Assembly (NCBI RefSeq): GCF_013694245.2
Contig: NZ_CP059322.2
Span: 6,331,001-6,395,000 of the forward strand
Length of the DNA: 64,000 nucleotides
From: Micromonospora ferruginea
Lineage (GTDB): Bacteria > Actinomycetota > Actinomycetes > Mycobacteriales > Micromonosporaceae
Direction of reading: 5' to 3'
Shown: one piece after another, positions 41,109 through 50,458 of the stretch
Layout of the letters: every line of letters begins with the position of its first letter
Position numbering within the stretch: the first letter of the stretch is position 1
Translations under genes and position numbers: made by a program
The notes under the pieces: model-generated
Databases searched by the model: none
Told to the model about the DNA's origin: nothing
What the model saw: the letters and a program-made list of their open reading frames with translations, nothing else

Positions 41109-41979
41109 AGCCACCGGCGTCATCCACGACATCGGCTACCAGCGCTACACCGGCCCGCGGCTCGGCCGCCGGCAGGTCTTCGGCGCGCTCTACGGCCACG
41201 GCGTGCGTACCGTCTTCGGGTTGGGCCGCAGCGCCAAGGCGAAGATCTTCCCGTGGCTGGTGGTCGCCGTGGTCACCGTGGTGGCCGCCGGGCTGACCGC
41301 GGTGCGCAGCCAGATCGGCCAGGTGGTGATGACGTACGCCCAGTTCGCCGACGCGATGAGCTGGCTGGTCATCTTCTTCGCCGCGGTGGCCGCCCCCGAG
41401 CTGGTCTCCCGCGACCTGCGCAGCGGCGTGCTGCCGCTCTACTTCTCCCGGCCGCTGCCGCGCGGCGACTACGCGCTGGCCAAGCTGCTGGCGCTGGTCA
41501 CGTCGCTCTGGCTGCTGCTCGGCGGCCCGCAACTGGTGATGTTCCTGGGCGCCGCGTTCACCACCTCGAAGGGCATGCGCGGGGTGTGGGACGAGCTGCT
41601 CGACCTGCTGCCCGGCCTGCTCTACGCGGGGCTGTGGGCGGTGGTCTTCGCCTCGATCGCCCTGCTGGTCGCCTCGCTCACCGGCAAGCGCGCCTTCGCC
41701 GCCGGCGGCATCGTCGCGGTGTTCCTGATGACCACGCCGGTGGTCGGCGTGCTGAACATCATGCCCTCCCGGACGGTCAACGAACTGTCCTTCCTCGCCT
41801 CCCCGTCGACGCTCGTCGGCGGCGTGGGCAACTGGGCGCTCGGCGACAAGCTGACCCAGGGTCGCGGCGGCATGCCGATCGGCGACTTCGGCCCGGTCTA
41901 CGCCGTGGTCGCCGTGCTGCTGGTCGCCGCCTGCGTCAGCCTGCTGCTCCTGCGATACCGGAAGGTGGCCGCCCGATGA
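41101..41979 (+). CDS. ABC-2 type transporter permease
   Basis: This 292-residue membrane protein has six predicted helices. The N-terminus contains HDIGYQRYTGPRLGRRQVFG, a sequence type typical of this actinobacterial ABC-2 permease family. Further on, APELVSRDLRSGVLPLYFSRPLPRGDYALAK is the usual ABC-2 amphipathic region. It overlaps both neighbours (8 and 4 nt) and is presumably a dimer or partner of the permease at 42938. Confidence 0.88.
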   Translation: MPEATGVIHDIGYQRYTGPRLGRRQVFGALYGHGVRTVFGLGRSAKAKIFPWLVVAVVTVVAAGLTAVRSQIGQVVMTYAQFADAMSWLVIFFAAVAAPELVSRDLRSGVLPLYFSRPLPRGDYALAKLLALVTSLWLLLGGPQLVMFLGAAFTTSKGMRGVWDELLDLLPGLLYAGLWAVVFASIALLVASLTGKRAFAAGGIVAVFLMTTPVVGVLNIMPSRTVNELSFLASPSTLVGGVGNWALGDKLTQGRGGMPIGDFGPVYAVVAVLLVAACVSLLLLRYRKVAAR

Positions 41980-42938
41980 CGGCGATCAGCACGCAACCGG
42001 CGGCCGACGCGCCCGCCGCCGCGACGACCAGCACCCTCGACCTGGCCGGCGTCTCCCGCTGGTACGGCAACGTGGTGGCGGTCAACGACGTCACCATGCG
42101 GCTCGGCCCCGGGGTGACCGGCCTGCTCGGCCCGAACGGGGCCGGCAAGACCACGCTGCTGCACATGATGGCCGGATTCCTCGCCCCGTCCCGGGGCACG
42201 GTGACGCTGGACGGGGAGCCGACCTGGCGCAACCCGGGCGTCTACCGGCGGCTGGGCCTGGTCAGCGAGCGCGAGGCGGTGCACACCTTCCTCAGCGCGT
42301 ACGAGTTCGTGCTGGCCAGCGCGAAGCTGCACAAGCTGCCCGACCCGGAGGCGGCGGCCCGCCGGGCGATCGAGCTGGTCGAGATGGAGAGCGCGCAGGG
42401 CCGCCGCATCGGCACCTACTCCAAGGGCATGCGGCAGCGCACCCGGGTGGCCGCCGCGCTGGTGCACGACCCGCAGGTGCTGCTGCTCGACGAGCCGTTC
42501 AACGGCATGGACCCCCGGCAGCGGCTGCACATGATGGGGCTGCTGCACCGGCTCGGCGACGCCGGCCGGACCATCCTGTTCAGCTCGCACATCCTGGAGG
42601 AGGTCGAGCAGGTCTCCGGCACGGTCCAGGTGATGGTCGCCGGCCGGCTGGCCGCCTCCGGCGACTACCGCACCATCCGCCGGTTGATGACCAACCGGCC
42701 GCACGTCTTCGCGGTGCGTTCCACCGACGACCGGGCCCTGGCGGTGGCGCTGATGGCCGAGCCGTCGGTGTCCGGCGTCGAGCTGGGCCGCACCGGCCTG
42801 ACCGTGAAGGCCGGCGACTACGGCGCCTTCACCCGGGCGCTGCCCAGGATCGCACTCCGCCACGGCATCCGGGTCCGGCAGTTGCTGCCGGAGGACGAGT
42901 CGCTGGAGAGCGTCTTCTCGTATCTGGTGGAGGCCTGA
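41976..42938 (+). CDS. ABC transporter ATP-binding protein
   Basis: This 320-residue ATPase is the second of the operon. ATG 41976 overlaps the previous stop (ATGA). Its motifs are Walker A GPNGAGKTT, signature YSKGMRQRTRVAAAL, Walker B LLLLDEPFNGMDP and H-loop LFSSHILEEVEQV. The first 25 residues are a Thr/Ala-rich extension. Two different ATPases and two different permeases in one tightly overlapping operon suggest a single four-component exporter or two related ones. Confidence 0.92.
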   Translation: MTAISTQPAADAPAAATTSTLDLAGVSRWYGNVVAVNDVTMRLGPGVTGLLGPNGAGKTTLLHMMAGFLAPSRGTVTLDGEPTWRNPGVYRRLGLVSEREAVHTFLSAYEFVLASAKLHKLPDPEAAARRAIELVEMESAQGRRIGTYSKGMRQRTRVAAALVHDPQVLLLDEPFNGMDPRQRLHMMGLLHRLGDAGRTILFSSHILEEVEQVSGTVQVMVAGRLAASGDYRTIRRLMTNRPHVFAVRSTDDRALAVALMAEPSVSGVELGRTGLTVKAGDYGAFTRALPRIALRHGIRVRQLLPEDESLESVFSYLVEA

Positions 42939-43648
42939 TGTCGACCGTTACCTGGATCACCGCGCGCGGCCTGTTCGGCCGGAGCCGGTTCCTCATGCTG
43001 TTGCCGTTGCCGTTGATCCTGATCGGCCTGGCGGCGCTCTGCCGGGCGCTCGGCGTGGACCCGGGCCAGTGGGGGCCGCCGGTGCTGGTCGGTCTCGGCC
43101 TGGCGGTGGTGCTGCCGGTGGTCGCCCTGATCGTGGGCACCGGCGTGCTCGGCGCCGAGATCGACGACGGCACCGTGGTGCACATCCTCACCAAGCCGAT
43201 GCCCCGCTGGCAGATCGTGCTGCCGAAGCTCGCGGTCGCGGCCGCGGTCACCGCCGTCACCGTCGGCGTCCCGATCTACGTCGCGGGCGTGCTCGCCGAC
43301 TCGGTACGCCTCGGGCTGGCCCTGGTCGCCGCGTCGGCGGCGGGCGCGCTCGCCTACTCGGCGCTGTTCCTGGCGCTCAGCCTGGTGAGCCGGCGGCCGG
43401 TGCTGCTCGGCCTGGTCTACGTGCTGATCTGGGAGGGCCTGCTCGGCCGGTTCGTCGACGGCACCAAGGTGCTGTCGGTCCAGCAGTGGGTGATCGCGCT
43501 GGCCGACCGGATGGCGCCCACCCCGCTGCTCGGCACCACCGTCTCGGTGCCGGTCGCCGCCGTGCTGACCGCCCTGGTGGCGGTCGGTTTCACGGTCCTG
43601 GCGATCGACCGGCTCCGGTCGTTCAGCGTGGCCGGCGAGACGAGCTGA
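42938..43648 (+). CDS. ABC-2 type transporter permease
   Basis: This 236-residue protein has six membrane helices. The ATG shares one base with the preceding stop. The conserved region GTGVLGAEIDDGTVVHILTKPMPRWQIVLPKL is the ABC-2 coupling segment, parallel to that in the permease at 41101. A perfect 17-bp terminator follows. Function within the exporter is inferred from context. Confidence 0.88.
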   Translation: MSTVTWITARGLFGRSRFLMLLPLPLILIGLAALCRALGVDPGQWGPPVLVGLGLAVVLPVVALIVGTGVLGAEIDDGTVVHILTKPMPRWQIVLPKLAVAAAVTAVTVGVPIYVAGVLADSVRLGLALVAASAAGALAYSALFLALSLVSRRPVLLGLVYVLIWEGLLGRFVDGTKVLSVQQWVIALADRMAPTPLLGTTVSVPVAAVLTALVAVGFTVLAIDRLRSFSVAGETS

Positions 43649-43655
43649 GGCCTGA

Positions 43656-43700
43656 CGGGACCCCTTTCCGCCGACCGTCCGGTGGCGGAAAGGGGTCCCG
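43656..43700 (+). terminator. Terminator of the four-gene ABC operon
   Basis: A 17-bp perfect stem (43656-43672 with 43684-43700) is followed by a small inner ACCG/CGGT pairing in the loop. Confidence 0.9.
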
Positions 43701-43761
43701 CCGCATGCTCCCCGCTCTGCTAGGTTGCGGCGTCGACGACACCAGACACGGGGAGAACACA

Positions 43762-44247
43762 TTGCGTCCCGCTCGACCCGCCCTGCTGGCTCCGGCCGCG
43801 GTGGCGCTGATCATCATGTCCGGCTGCACCACCGACGGTGACGACACGTCGGCGGCCGAACCCGCCGGCGCGTCCGCTCCGGCCGCCTCGACGCCGTCGG
43901 CGCCGGCCGCGTCGCCCGCCCCGGTGGGCCTCGACGCGGCCACCCGCACCACCTGCGCCACCGCCCAGAAGGACATCACGGCCGCGCTCAAGGAGGTCGC
44001 CGAGGCGGAGAAGATCGGCCCGCCGGCCGGTCACTCCGCGGTGAGCGCGCAATACTCCGCCGGCGCGGCGACCATGTACACGCACGCGTTCACCAGCAGC
44101 GACGAGGTCAACGAGGCGGTGAAGGCGGTCGCCACCGAGATGGGCGACCTCGCCGACACCTGGGCCAAGGCACCGAAGAAGGCGCCCAGCAGGGCGGACC
44201 TCACCGCCGCCCAGGGCAAGCTCAAGGCGACCTGCGCGGCCGGCTGA
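43762..44247 (+). CDS. Small secreted lipoprotein, function unknown
   Basis: This 161-residue protein takes TTG 43762 as start because GGGGAG precedes it. The frame then opens with a lipoprotein signal (RPARPALLAPAAVALIIMSGC), with Cys22 as the lipid site. A Ser/Ala/Pro linker follows. The mature domain (DAATRTTCATAQKDITAALK onward) is alpha-helical with one further Cys pair (TTCATAQ, KATCAAG) that could form a disulfide. I recognise no family. A -10-like TAGGTT lies about 40 nt upstream. Confidence 0.75.
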   Translation: MRPARPALLAPAAVALIIMSGCTTDGDDTSAAEPAGASAPAASTPSAPAASPAPVGLDAATRTTCATAQKDITAALKEVAEAEKIGPPAGHSAVSAQYSAGAATMYTHAFTSSDEVNEAVKAVATEMGDLADTWAKAPKKAPSRADLTAAQGKLKATCAAG

Positions 44248-44254
44248 CCCACCT

Positions 44255-44290
44255 GAAGGGGCGGTTCGGCCTCGTGCCGGCCGCCCCTTC
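44255..44290. terminator. Bidirectional terminator, lipoprotein / valS
   Basis: GAAGGGGCGG (44255-44264) pairs with 44281-44290, with inner CGGC/GCCG pairing, between convergent genes. Confidence 0.75.
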
Positions 44291-44297
44291 GCCGTGC

Positions 44298-46862
44298 TCA
44301 GAACGCGCAGGCGACGACCAGCTCCGGGGTACGGTCGGGCAGCAGGTCGAGCTTCGCGATCCGGCCCGCCGCCCTCAGGTCGTCGGCCACGGTGGTGAGC
44401 TGGTCGAGCAGGGCCGCCGGCCCGAGCGCCTCGGCCAGCGGCACCTCCGCCTTCATCGACAGCTTCCGCTCCGACTTGGCCCGGCGCACCTGCCCCAGCG
44501 CGTCGGCGGCCAGCCGCAGCAGCTCCGGGTCACCGGGCGCGGCCATCGCGCGGCCCACCTCGTAGGTGGTCGGCCACGTCGAGCGGTGCACCGAGCCGTA
44601 CCGCCACCAGGACCAGACCTCTTCGGTGACGAACGGCAGCACCGGGGCGAACAGTCGCAACTGCACCGACAACGCGGTGGCGAGCGCCGCCCGGGCCGAG
44701 TCGGCCGCCGGCCCGGAGCCGTAGGCGCGCTCCTTCACCAGCTCGATGTAGTCGTCGCAGAACCGCCAGAAGAACGCCTCCGTGGCCATCAGGGCGGCCG
44801 TGTGGTCGTACCCGTCGAAGGCGGCGGTCGCGGTGGCGACCACGCCGGACAGCTCGGCGAGCATCGCGGTGTCCAACGGTTGGGTCACCGGGGCCCGCAG
44901 CGCGTCGGCGGCGCCCAGCCCGAGCGCGAACCGGGACGCGTTGAGCACCTTCGTGGCCAACCGGCGGCCCACCTTGACCTGGGCCGGGTCGAAGGCCAGG
45001 TCCATGCCCGGCTTGCCGTTGGCGGCCCAGTAGCGCACCGCGTCGGAGCCGTGCTGCTCCAGCAGCCCCATCGGGGTGACCACGTTCCCCTTGGACTTCG
45101 ACATCTTCTTCCGGTCCGGGTCGAGGATCCAGCCGGAGAGCACCGCCGTGCGCCAGGGCAGCACGCCGTGCTCCAGATGGGACCGGACCACGGTGGCGAA
45201 CAGCCAGGTGCGGATGATGTCGTGGCCCTGCGGGCGCAGGTCCATCGGGAAGACCCGCCGGTGCAGGTCCGGGTCGGTCTCCCAACCGCCGACGACCTGC
45301 GGGGTCAGCGACGAGGTGGCCCAGGTGTCCAGCACGTCCGGATCCCCGGTGAAACCACCGGGGACGCCACGCTGCGCCTCCTGGTAGCCGGGCGGCGGCT
45401 CGCTGGTCGGATCGATCGGCAACATCGCCTCGTCCGGTGTGAGAGGGTGGGTCCAGTCCGGCTCGCCAGCGTCGTCGAGCCGGTACCACACCGGCACCGG
45501 CACGCCGAAGAACCGCTGCCGGCTGACCAGCCAGTCACCGGTGAGGCCGCCCACCCAGTGCTCGTAGCGGTGCCGCATGTGCTCCGGCACCCAGCGCAGC
45601 TCGCGGCCCCGGGCCAGCAACTCCTCGCGCAGGTCGGCGTCCCGGCCGCCGTTGCGCAGATACCACTGCCGGGTCGACACGATCTCCAGCGGCCGGTCGC
45701 CGCGCTCGTAGAACTTCACCGGATGGGTGATCGGGCGCGGCTCGCCGACCAGGTCACCGGCGTCGGCCAGCAGTTCCACGAGCGTCCGCCGGGCGCCGTT
45801 GACGGTCTGGCCGGCCAGCGCCGCGTAGGGCCCGGCCGGCACGCCGGCCGGCGCCTCCGGCAGCAGCCGGCCGTCCCGGCCGATCACCACCCGGGTGTCC
45901 AGCCGCAGCTCCCGCCACCAGGTCACGTCCGCCAGGTCGCCGAACGTGCAGACCATCGCGATGCCGGTGCCCTTGGCCGGGTCCGCCAGCGGGTGCGCGC
46001 GCACCGGCACCTCCACCCCGAAGACCGGGGTACGCGCCGACGCGCCGACCAGGTCGGCGTACCGCTCGTCGTCGGGGTGGCAGACCAACGCCACGCAGGC
46101 CGGCAGCAGCTCCGGCCGGGTGGTGTCGATCAGCACCTCGCGCCCGTCCGGGCCGGTGAACCGCAGCCGGTGGTACGCGCCCGGGCGGTCCCGGTCCTCC
46201 AACTCCGCCTGGGCGACCGCGGTGCCGAAGCCCACGTCCCAGAGCGTCGGCGCCTCCGCCTGGTAGGCCTCGCCCCGGGCCAGGTTGCGCAGGAACGCGC
46301 GCTGGCTCGCCGCGCGGGCCGGCCGCCCGATCGTGGTGTAGGTCAGCGACCAGTCCACCGACAGGCCCAGCCGGCGCCACAGCGCCTCGAAGACCTTCTC
46401 GTCCTCCACGGTCAGCGTCTCGCACAGCTCGATGAAGTTGCGCCGGGAGATCGCCGTCGGATTCTTCCGGGCGTCGTCGCCCACCGGGGCGGCCGGCGGT
46501 CGCCAGTCCCGGTCGTACGGCAGCGCCGGGTCGGGACGCACCCCGTAGACGTTCTGCACCCGGCGTTCGGTGGGCAGCCCGTTGTCGTCCCAGCCCATCG
46601 GGTAGAACACGGTCCGCCCGCGCATCCGCTGGAACCGCGCCACCGCGTCGGTGTGCGTGTAGGAGAAGACATGCCCCATGTGCAGCTCGCCCGACACGGT
46701 CGGCGGCGGGGTGTCGATCGAGTAGACGTCCGCGCGTTCCTTCGAACGGTCGAACGCGTACGTGCCGTCGGACTGCCAGCGGCGGGACCAGGTCTCTTCG
46801 AGGCCGTCCAGGCTCGGACGCTCGGGGACGCCAGCGCGGGCCGTCCTCGTCGTGTCGGTCAT
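44298..46862 (-). CDS. valS: Valine-tRNA ligase
   Basis: This 854-residue class I synthetase carries HMGH in GELHMGHVFSYTHTD (the HIGH motif), the CP1 editing domain (EVLIDTTRPELLPACVALVC), DVLDTWATSSLTP, KKMSKSKGNVV (KMSKS) and an anticodon-binding domain. It ends at LDLLPDRTPELVVACAF and lacks the C-terminal coiled-coil arm of most bacterial ValRS. It is not next to folC, the usual actinobacterial neighbour. It may therefore be a second or archaeal-type ValRS. The ATG at 46862 is 6 nt from a TACCAT -10 box, indicating a leaderless mRNA. Confidence 0.93.
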   Translation of the reverse strand: MTDTTRTARAGVPERPSLDGLEETWSRRWQSDGTYAFDRSKERADVYSIDTPPPTVSGELHMGHVFSYTHTDAVARFQRMRGRTVFYPMGWDDNGLPTERRVQNVYGVRPDPALPYDRDWRPPAAPVGDDARKNPTAISRRNFIELCETLTVEDEKVFEALWRRLGLSVDWSLTYTTIGRPARAASQRAFLRNLARGEAYQAEAPTLWDVGFGTAVAQAELEDRDRPGAYHRLRFTGPDGREVLIDTTRPELLPACVALVCHPDDERYADLVGASARTPVFGVEVPVRAHPLADPAKGTGIAMVCTFGDLADVTWWRELRLDTRVVIGRDGRLLPEAPAGVPAGPYAALAGQTVNGARRTLVELLADAGDLVGEPRPITHPVKFYERGDRPLEIVSTRQWYLRNGGRDADLREELLARGRELRWVPEHMRHRYEHWVGGLTGDWLVSRQRFFGVPVPVWYRLDDAGEPDWTHPLTPDEAMLPIDPTSEPPPGYQEAQRGVPGGFTGDPDVLDTWATSSLTPQVVGGWETDPDLHRRVFPMDLRPQGHDIIRTWLFATVVRSHLEHGVLPWRTAVLSGWILDPDRKKMSKSKGNVVTPMGLLEQHGSDAVRYWAANGKPGMDLAFDPAQVKVGRRLATKVLNASRFALGLGAADALRAPVTQPLDTAMLAELSGVVATATAAFDGYDHTAALMATEAFFWRFCDDYIELVKERAYGSGPAADSARAALATALSVQLRLFAPVLPFVTEEVWSWWRYGSVHRSTWPTTYEVGRAMAAPGDPELLRLAADALGQVRRAKSERKLSMKAEVPLAEALGPAALLDQLTTVADDLRAAGRIAKLDLLPDRTPELVVACAF

Positions 46863-46982
46863 CTGCCGATGGTAGGCGGGCCCAGCGGGCCGCTCCACGG
46901 CTTTCGCACGGTCGAGGGACAGCGGGCCGGTCGGCGGGTGTGACAGCATCTGGCCGTCCACGGATGCGGGGGAGGCACCACG

Positions 46983-48446
46983 ATGGACGGAAACACACGC
47001 GCCCCGGCGCTGGCCGCCGCCACGGTCGCGGCGTTCGCGGTCGGGGCCTACTTCGGCACCCGTGGCCTCGCCGTGGCCCGCCAGGCCGGCTTCGCCGATC
47101 TCGTCCAGGGCTTCCCGACCGGGTCACTGCGCTACGGCGTGACGCTGGTGCCGCTGGTCGCCGGCGGCCTGCTCGCCGTGGCCCTGGTCGCGGTCGCGGT
47201 GGTCGACCGGCTGCCCGGCTGGCCGGTCGCGCTGGCCGGCCTGGCGCTCGACTACCTGGCCGGCGGGGTGCTCCTCGGGCGCGGGACCGGGATCGTGCCC
47301 CAGCAGCCGCCCACCGCCGCGCAGGCGCTGACCGTGTTCGCCGCAGCCCTCGGCGCGGGTCTGGCGCTCGGCGGGGCGCTGTCCGCCCTGGCCCGCCTCG
47401 GGCCGTCGAGGCGTTGGCCGGTCGCCGCCGCGCTCGCCGCCGGCCTGGTGGCGCATCCGGGCGTCGAGGACATGTTCCGCGTCGCGGTGAGCGACAGTTA
47501 CGAGGGCGTCGGCCGGGCCTGGCCGGCCCAGGCCGGGGTCAGCCTGGCGGTGGTCGCGGTGGCCGCGGTGCTGGCGCATCTCGCCCGGCCCGGTGGTCGA
47601 GTGTCGGCCGGGCCGCCCCGGTTCGGTCCCGCGGTGGTCACCGCCCTCGCGGCCGTGCTCACCCTGGTCGGGCTGGCGGCGCGTTGGTGGGTGGTGGACG
47701 TGTTCCGGCTCAGCCCGGACGGGCTGGCCGGGCCGAGGCGGGCGCGGTTCGTCGAGTCGGTCGCCTACTTCGCCCCGGTGGCCGTCGCGGTGGTGGTCGG
47801 GCTGGTCCTGCTCGGCTACGCCTACCGGGTCGGCCGGGCGGTGGCCGCCCGCTGGGTGGTGCTCGGGTTCGCCGCCGGGCCGTTGCTCTTCCTCGGGCTG
47901 CGGATCGGGTTCGCCGGTCAGCGGTCCCAGGCGTACCTCGTCGTGCTGGCCGGCGTGGCGGCGGCGGTGGCCGGTGCGGTGGTGGCCCGGCTGCGTCCCG
48001 GCCTGCTGCCGTGGGACGCGGTCGGTCTGCTTCTCGCCGCGCTCGCGGTGCCGCTGGCCGCCCCGGCGGTCCGGGCCGAGTTGCCGGGCGCCACCGATCT
48101 CCTCGTCTCGCTGCCCGCCGCCGTCGGGTTGGGCCTGGCGCTCGGCTTCGGCCTGGCACTCGCCGCTTCCGGTCCGGAAGCTGCCGCCGAGCCGGAGCCG
48201 GGGCGCACGGCAGGGATCCTGGCGCTCGGGGCGGCCGCGACGGCGCTGTCCGCCCTGACGCTGGCCCCGACCCTGCTCGTCGGGCTGGGCACCGTCCCGT
48301 CCGGCGGGGTGGCCCTGACCGTGCCGGTGCTCGTCACCGCCTGCGCGGCGCTCCTCGTGCTGCTGCACGGCTTCGGCTGGGCGGTCGACCGGCTCCGGCG
48401 CGACCTGCGCGCCGAGGCCGCCGCCGGGCCGGCCGCCCGTCCCTAG
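46983..48446 (+). CDS. Polytopic membrane protein, unknown function
   Basis: This 487-residue protein starts at ATG 46983 behind GGGGGAGG. About 12 membrane helices rich in Ala, Val, Leu and Gly are visible, with a few short charged loops (VSDSYEGVGRAWPAQ, DVFRLSPDGLAGPRRARFVE). I see no transporter signature, Cys pair or enzymatic motif. It is divergent from valS and convergent with the ABC exporter. No function can be assigned. Confidence 0.75.
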   Translation: MDGNTRAPALAAATVAAFAVGAYFGTRGLAVARQAGFADLVQGFPTGSLRYGVTLVPLVAGGLLAVALVAVAVVDRLPGWPVALAGLALDYLAGGVLLGRGTGIVPQQPPTAAQALTVFAAALGAGLALGGALSALARLGPSRRWPVAAALAAGLVAHPGVEDMFRVAVSDSYEGVGRAWPAQAGVSLAVVAVAAVLAHLARPGGRVSAGPPRFGPAVVTALAAVLTLVGLAARWWVVDVFRLSPDGLAGPRRARFVESVAYFAPVAVAVVVGLVLLGYAYRVGRAVAARWVVLGFAAGPLLFLGLRIGFAGQRSQAYLVVLAGVAAAVAGAVVARLRPGLLPWDAVGLLLAALAVPLAAPAVRAELPGATDLLVSLPAAVGLGLALGFGLALAASGPEAAAEPEPGRTAGILALGAAATALSALTLAPTLLVGLGTVPSGGVALTVPVLVTACAALLVLLHGFGWAVDRLRRDLRAEAAAGPAARP

Positions 48447-48481
48447 GGTGCGGCGCGGCGCCGGCGGACCCGCCGTCCTGC

Positions 48482-50458
48482 TCAGAGCAGCGAGTCGCGC
48501 CACTGGCGGTGCAGCGCGGCGTAGCGACCGCCGGCGGCGGCCAGGTCGGCCGGTGAGCCGTCCTCGACGATCCCGCCGGTGTCCAGCACCAGCACCCGGT
48601 CGGCGGTCTCCACGGTGGAGAGCCGGTGCGCGATCACCAGCGCGGTGCGGTCGCGCAGCACGTTCCGCAGCGCCCGCTGCACCAGCCGTTCCGTGGGCAC
48701 GTCCAGCGACGAGGTGGCCTCGTCGAGGATCAGCACCCGGGGATCGGCCAGGAACGCCCGGGCGAACGCGACGAGCTGCCGCTGCCCGGCGGAGAGGCGG
48801 CCGCCGCGCCGGTGCACGTCGGTGGCGTACCCGTCGGGCAGCGCGGCGATGAACTCGTGCGCGCCGATGGCCCGCGCGGCGGCGACCACGGCGGCGTCGT
48901 CGGCGTCCGGCCGGCCGAACCGGATGTTCTCCGCGACGGACCCGCTGAACAGGTGGGTCTCCTGGGTGACCAGCACCACCGCGCGGCGCAACTCGGCGTC
49001 GGCCAGCTCGCGCAGGTCGACCCCGTCCAGGCGGACCGACCCGGCGTCCGGGTCGTGGAACCGGGCCAGCAGCTTCGCCACCGTGGACTTGCCCGCGCCG
49101 GTCGGCCCGATCAACGCGACCGTCTGCCCGGCCGGCACGGTCAGCTCCAGGCCGGCCAGGATCGGCGTCTCCGGCCGGTAGCCGAAGGAGACCGACCGGA
49201 AGGTCACCGCGCCGCGTGGCGGCCCGGCGGGCAGCGACGCCGGCCGGACCGGTTCGGCCACCGCGGGACGCTCGTCGAGCACCCCGGCCAGCTTCTCCAG
49301 CGCCGCGGTCGCCGACTGGAGCGAGTTGTAGAACTGGCTCAGGTCCTCCATCGGCTCGAAGAACCGCCGCAGGTAGAGCAGGAACGCGGCGAGCACGCCG
49401 ACCTCGGTGTGGCCGCCCAGCACCCGCCAGCCCCCGTACGCGAGCACCGTCGCGGCGGTGAGGTTGCCGATCAGTCGGATGCCGGGGGAGTAGATCGCGA
49501 TCAGCCGGAACGCGCGCAGGCTGGCCGCCCGGTAGTCGTCGTTGACCGCGGCGAAGATGCGCTGGTTGCGGGCCTCCCGGCGGAACGCCTGCACCGCCCG
49601 GATCCCGCGCAGCGACTCGACGAAGTGCACGATGACCAGCGCCACCGCCTCCCGGGTGCGCCGGTACGCGCCGGCCGAGGCCCGGGCGAACCAGCGGGAC
49701 AGCCAGAACAGGAACGGGAAGGCGACCAGGGTGACCGCGGCCAGCGGCGGGTCCAGCCAGAGCAGGATGGCCGCCACGGACAGCACCGACAGCACGGCCA
49801 TGACCAGCCGGTCGATGCCGCCGTCGACCAGCTCGCCGATCGACTCCAGGTCGCTGGTCAGCCGGGACACCATCCGACCCGAGGTGTATCGCTCGTGGAA
49901 GCCCACGTCGAGGCGGAGGAAGTGCGCGTACACCCGGCGTCGCAGGTCGAGCAGGACGGCCTGGCCGATCCGCGCGGCGAGGGCGAGGAACGCGCGCCGG
50001 GCCGCGTACTCGGTGGCGGTGGCCACCACGAACACGGCGGCCACCGCGATCAGCGGCCCGGCGTCGCCGGCCCGCAGCGGACCGATGCCCCGGTCGATGC
50101 CGAGCATGACCAGGTACGGGCCGGCCATCGCGGCCGCGTTCTGCACCAGCAGCAGCGTCACCGCCAGGCCGAGCGGGCGACGGTGCGGGCGGAGCAGGCG
50201 CCGCAGCAGGAGCCGGCTGCGGGCACGCAGCCGGGTGACCGCCTCCGGTGACGAGTCCTCGGCGCGGCTGCGGTCGGCGTCCGGGTCGGTGGCCCGACCT
50301 CGCCACCTGGCGAGTCCGGCGTCGGCGTCCCGACCGTCGGCGTCCCGACCGGCGGCGTCGCAATCGGAGGCGGCGCGCCCGGCGGCGTCGCTGGTGGCGG
50401 CGGCGTGCCGGGCGGCCGGGCCGCGAGGTGGCGGCACCCGCGCGCCGCGGCGGGTCAC
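48482..50458 (-). CDS. ABC exporter half-transporter, catalytic-Glu subunit
   Basis: This 658-residue membrane-plus-ATPase half-transporter starts at a GTG overlapping the upstream stop (GTGA). A low-complexity, Ala/Asp/Arg-rich N-terminal tail of about 85 residues is followed by six membrane helices and the ATPase: Walker A GPTGAGKST, Q-loop VTQETHLFSGSVAENI, signature LSAGQRQL, Walker B VLILDEATSSLD and H-loop IAHRLST. The Walker B carries the catalytic Glu, but the signature has Ala in place of the second Gly. It pairs with the adjacent subunit, whose features are complementary. Substrate unknown; drug or lipid export is the family norm. Confidence 0.9.
   Translation of the reverse strand: MTRRGARVPPPRGPAARHAAATSDAAGRAASDCDAAGRDADGRDADAGLARWRGRATDPDADRSRAEDSSPEAVTRLRARSRLLLRRLLRPHRRPLGLAVTLLLVQNAAAMAGPYLVMLGIDRGIGPLRAGDAGPLIAVAAVFVVATATEYAARRAFLALAARIGQAVLLDLRRRVYAHFLRLDVGFHERYTSGRMVSRLTSDLESIGELVDGGIDRLVMAVLSVLSVAAILLWLDPPLAAVTLVAFPFLFWLSRWFARASAGAYRRTREAVALVIVHFVESLRGIRAVQAFRREARNQRIFAAVNDDYRAASLRAFRLIAIYSPGIRLIGNLTAATVLAYGGWRVLGGHTEVGVLAAFLLYLRRFFEPMEDLSQFYNSLQSATAALEKLAGVLDERPAVAEPVRPASLPAGPPRGAVTFRSVSFGYRPETPILAGLELTVPAGQTVALIGPTGAGKSTVAKLLARFHDPDAGSVRLDGVDLRELADAELRRAVVLVTQETHLFSGSVAENIRFGRPDADDAAVVAAARAIGAHEFIAALPDGYATDVHRRGGRLSAGQRQLVAFARAFLADPRVLILDEATSSLDVPTERLVQRALRNVLRDRTALVIAHRLSTVETADRVLVLDTGGIVEDGSPADLAAAGGRYAALHRQWRDSLL

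Noticed and set aside
44298..46862. T-box riboswitch before valS
   Set aside because: The start codon is 6 nt from a -10 box, leaving no leader, and no T-box sequence is present upstream.
47124..50363. A 1079-codon minus-strand open frame
   Set aside because: It reads the ABC exporter gene in the wrong frame and then runs antisense to the membrane protein gene. Its composition is Gly/Arg/Pro noise.
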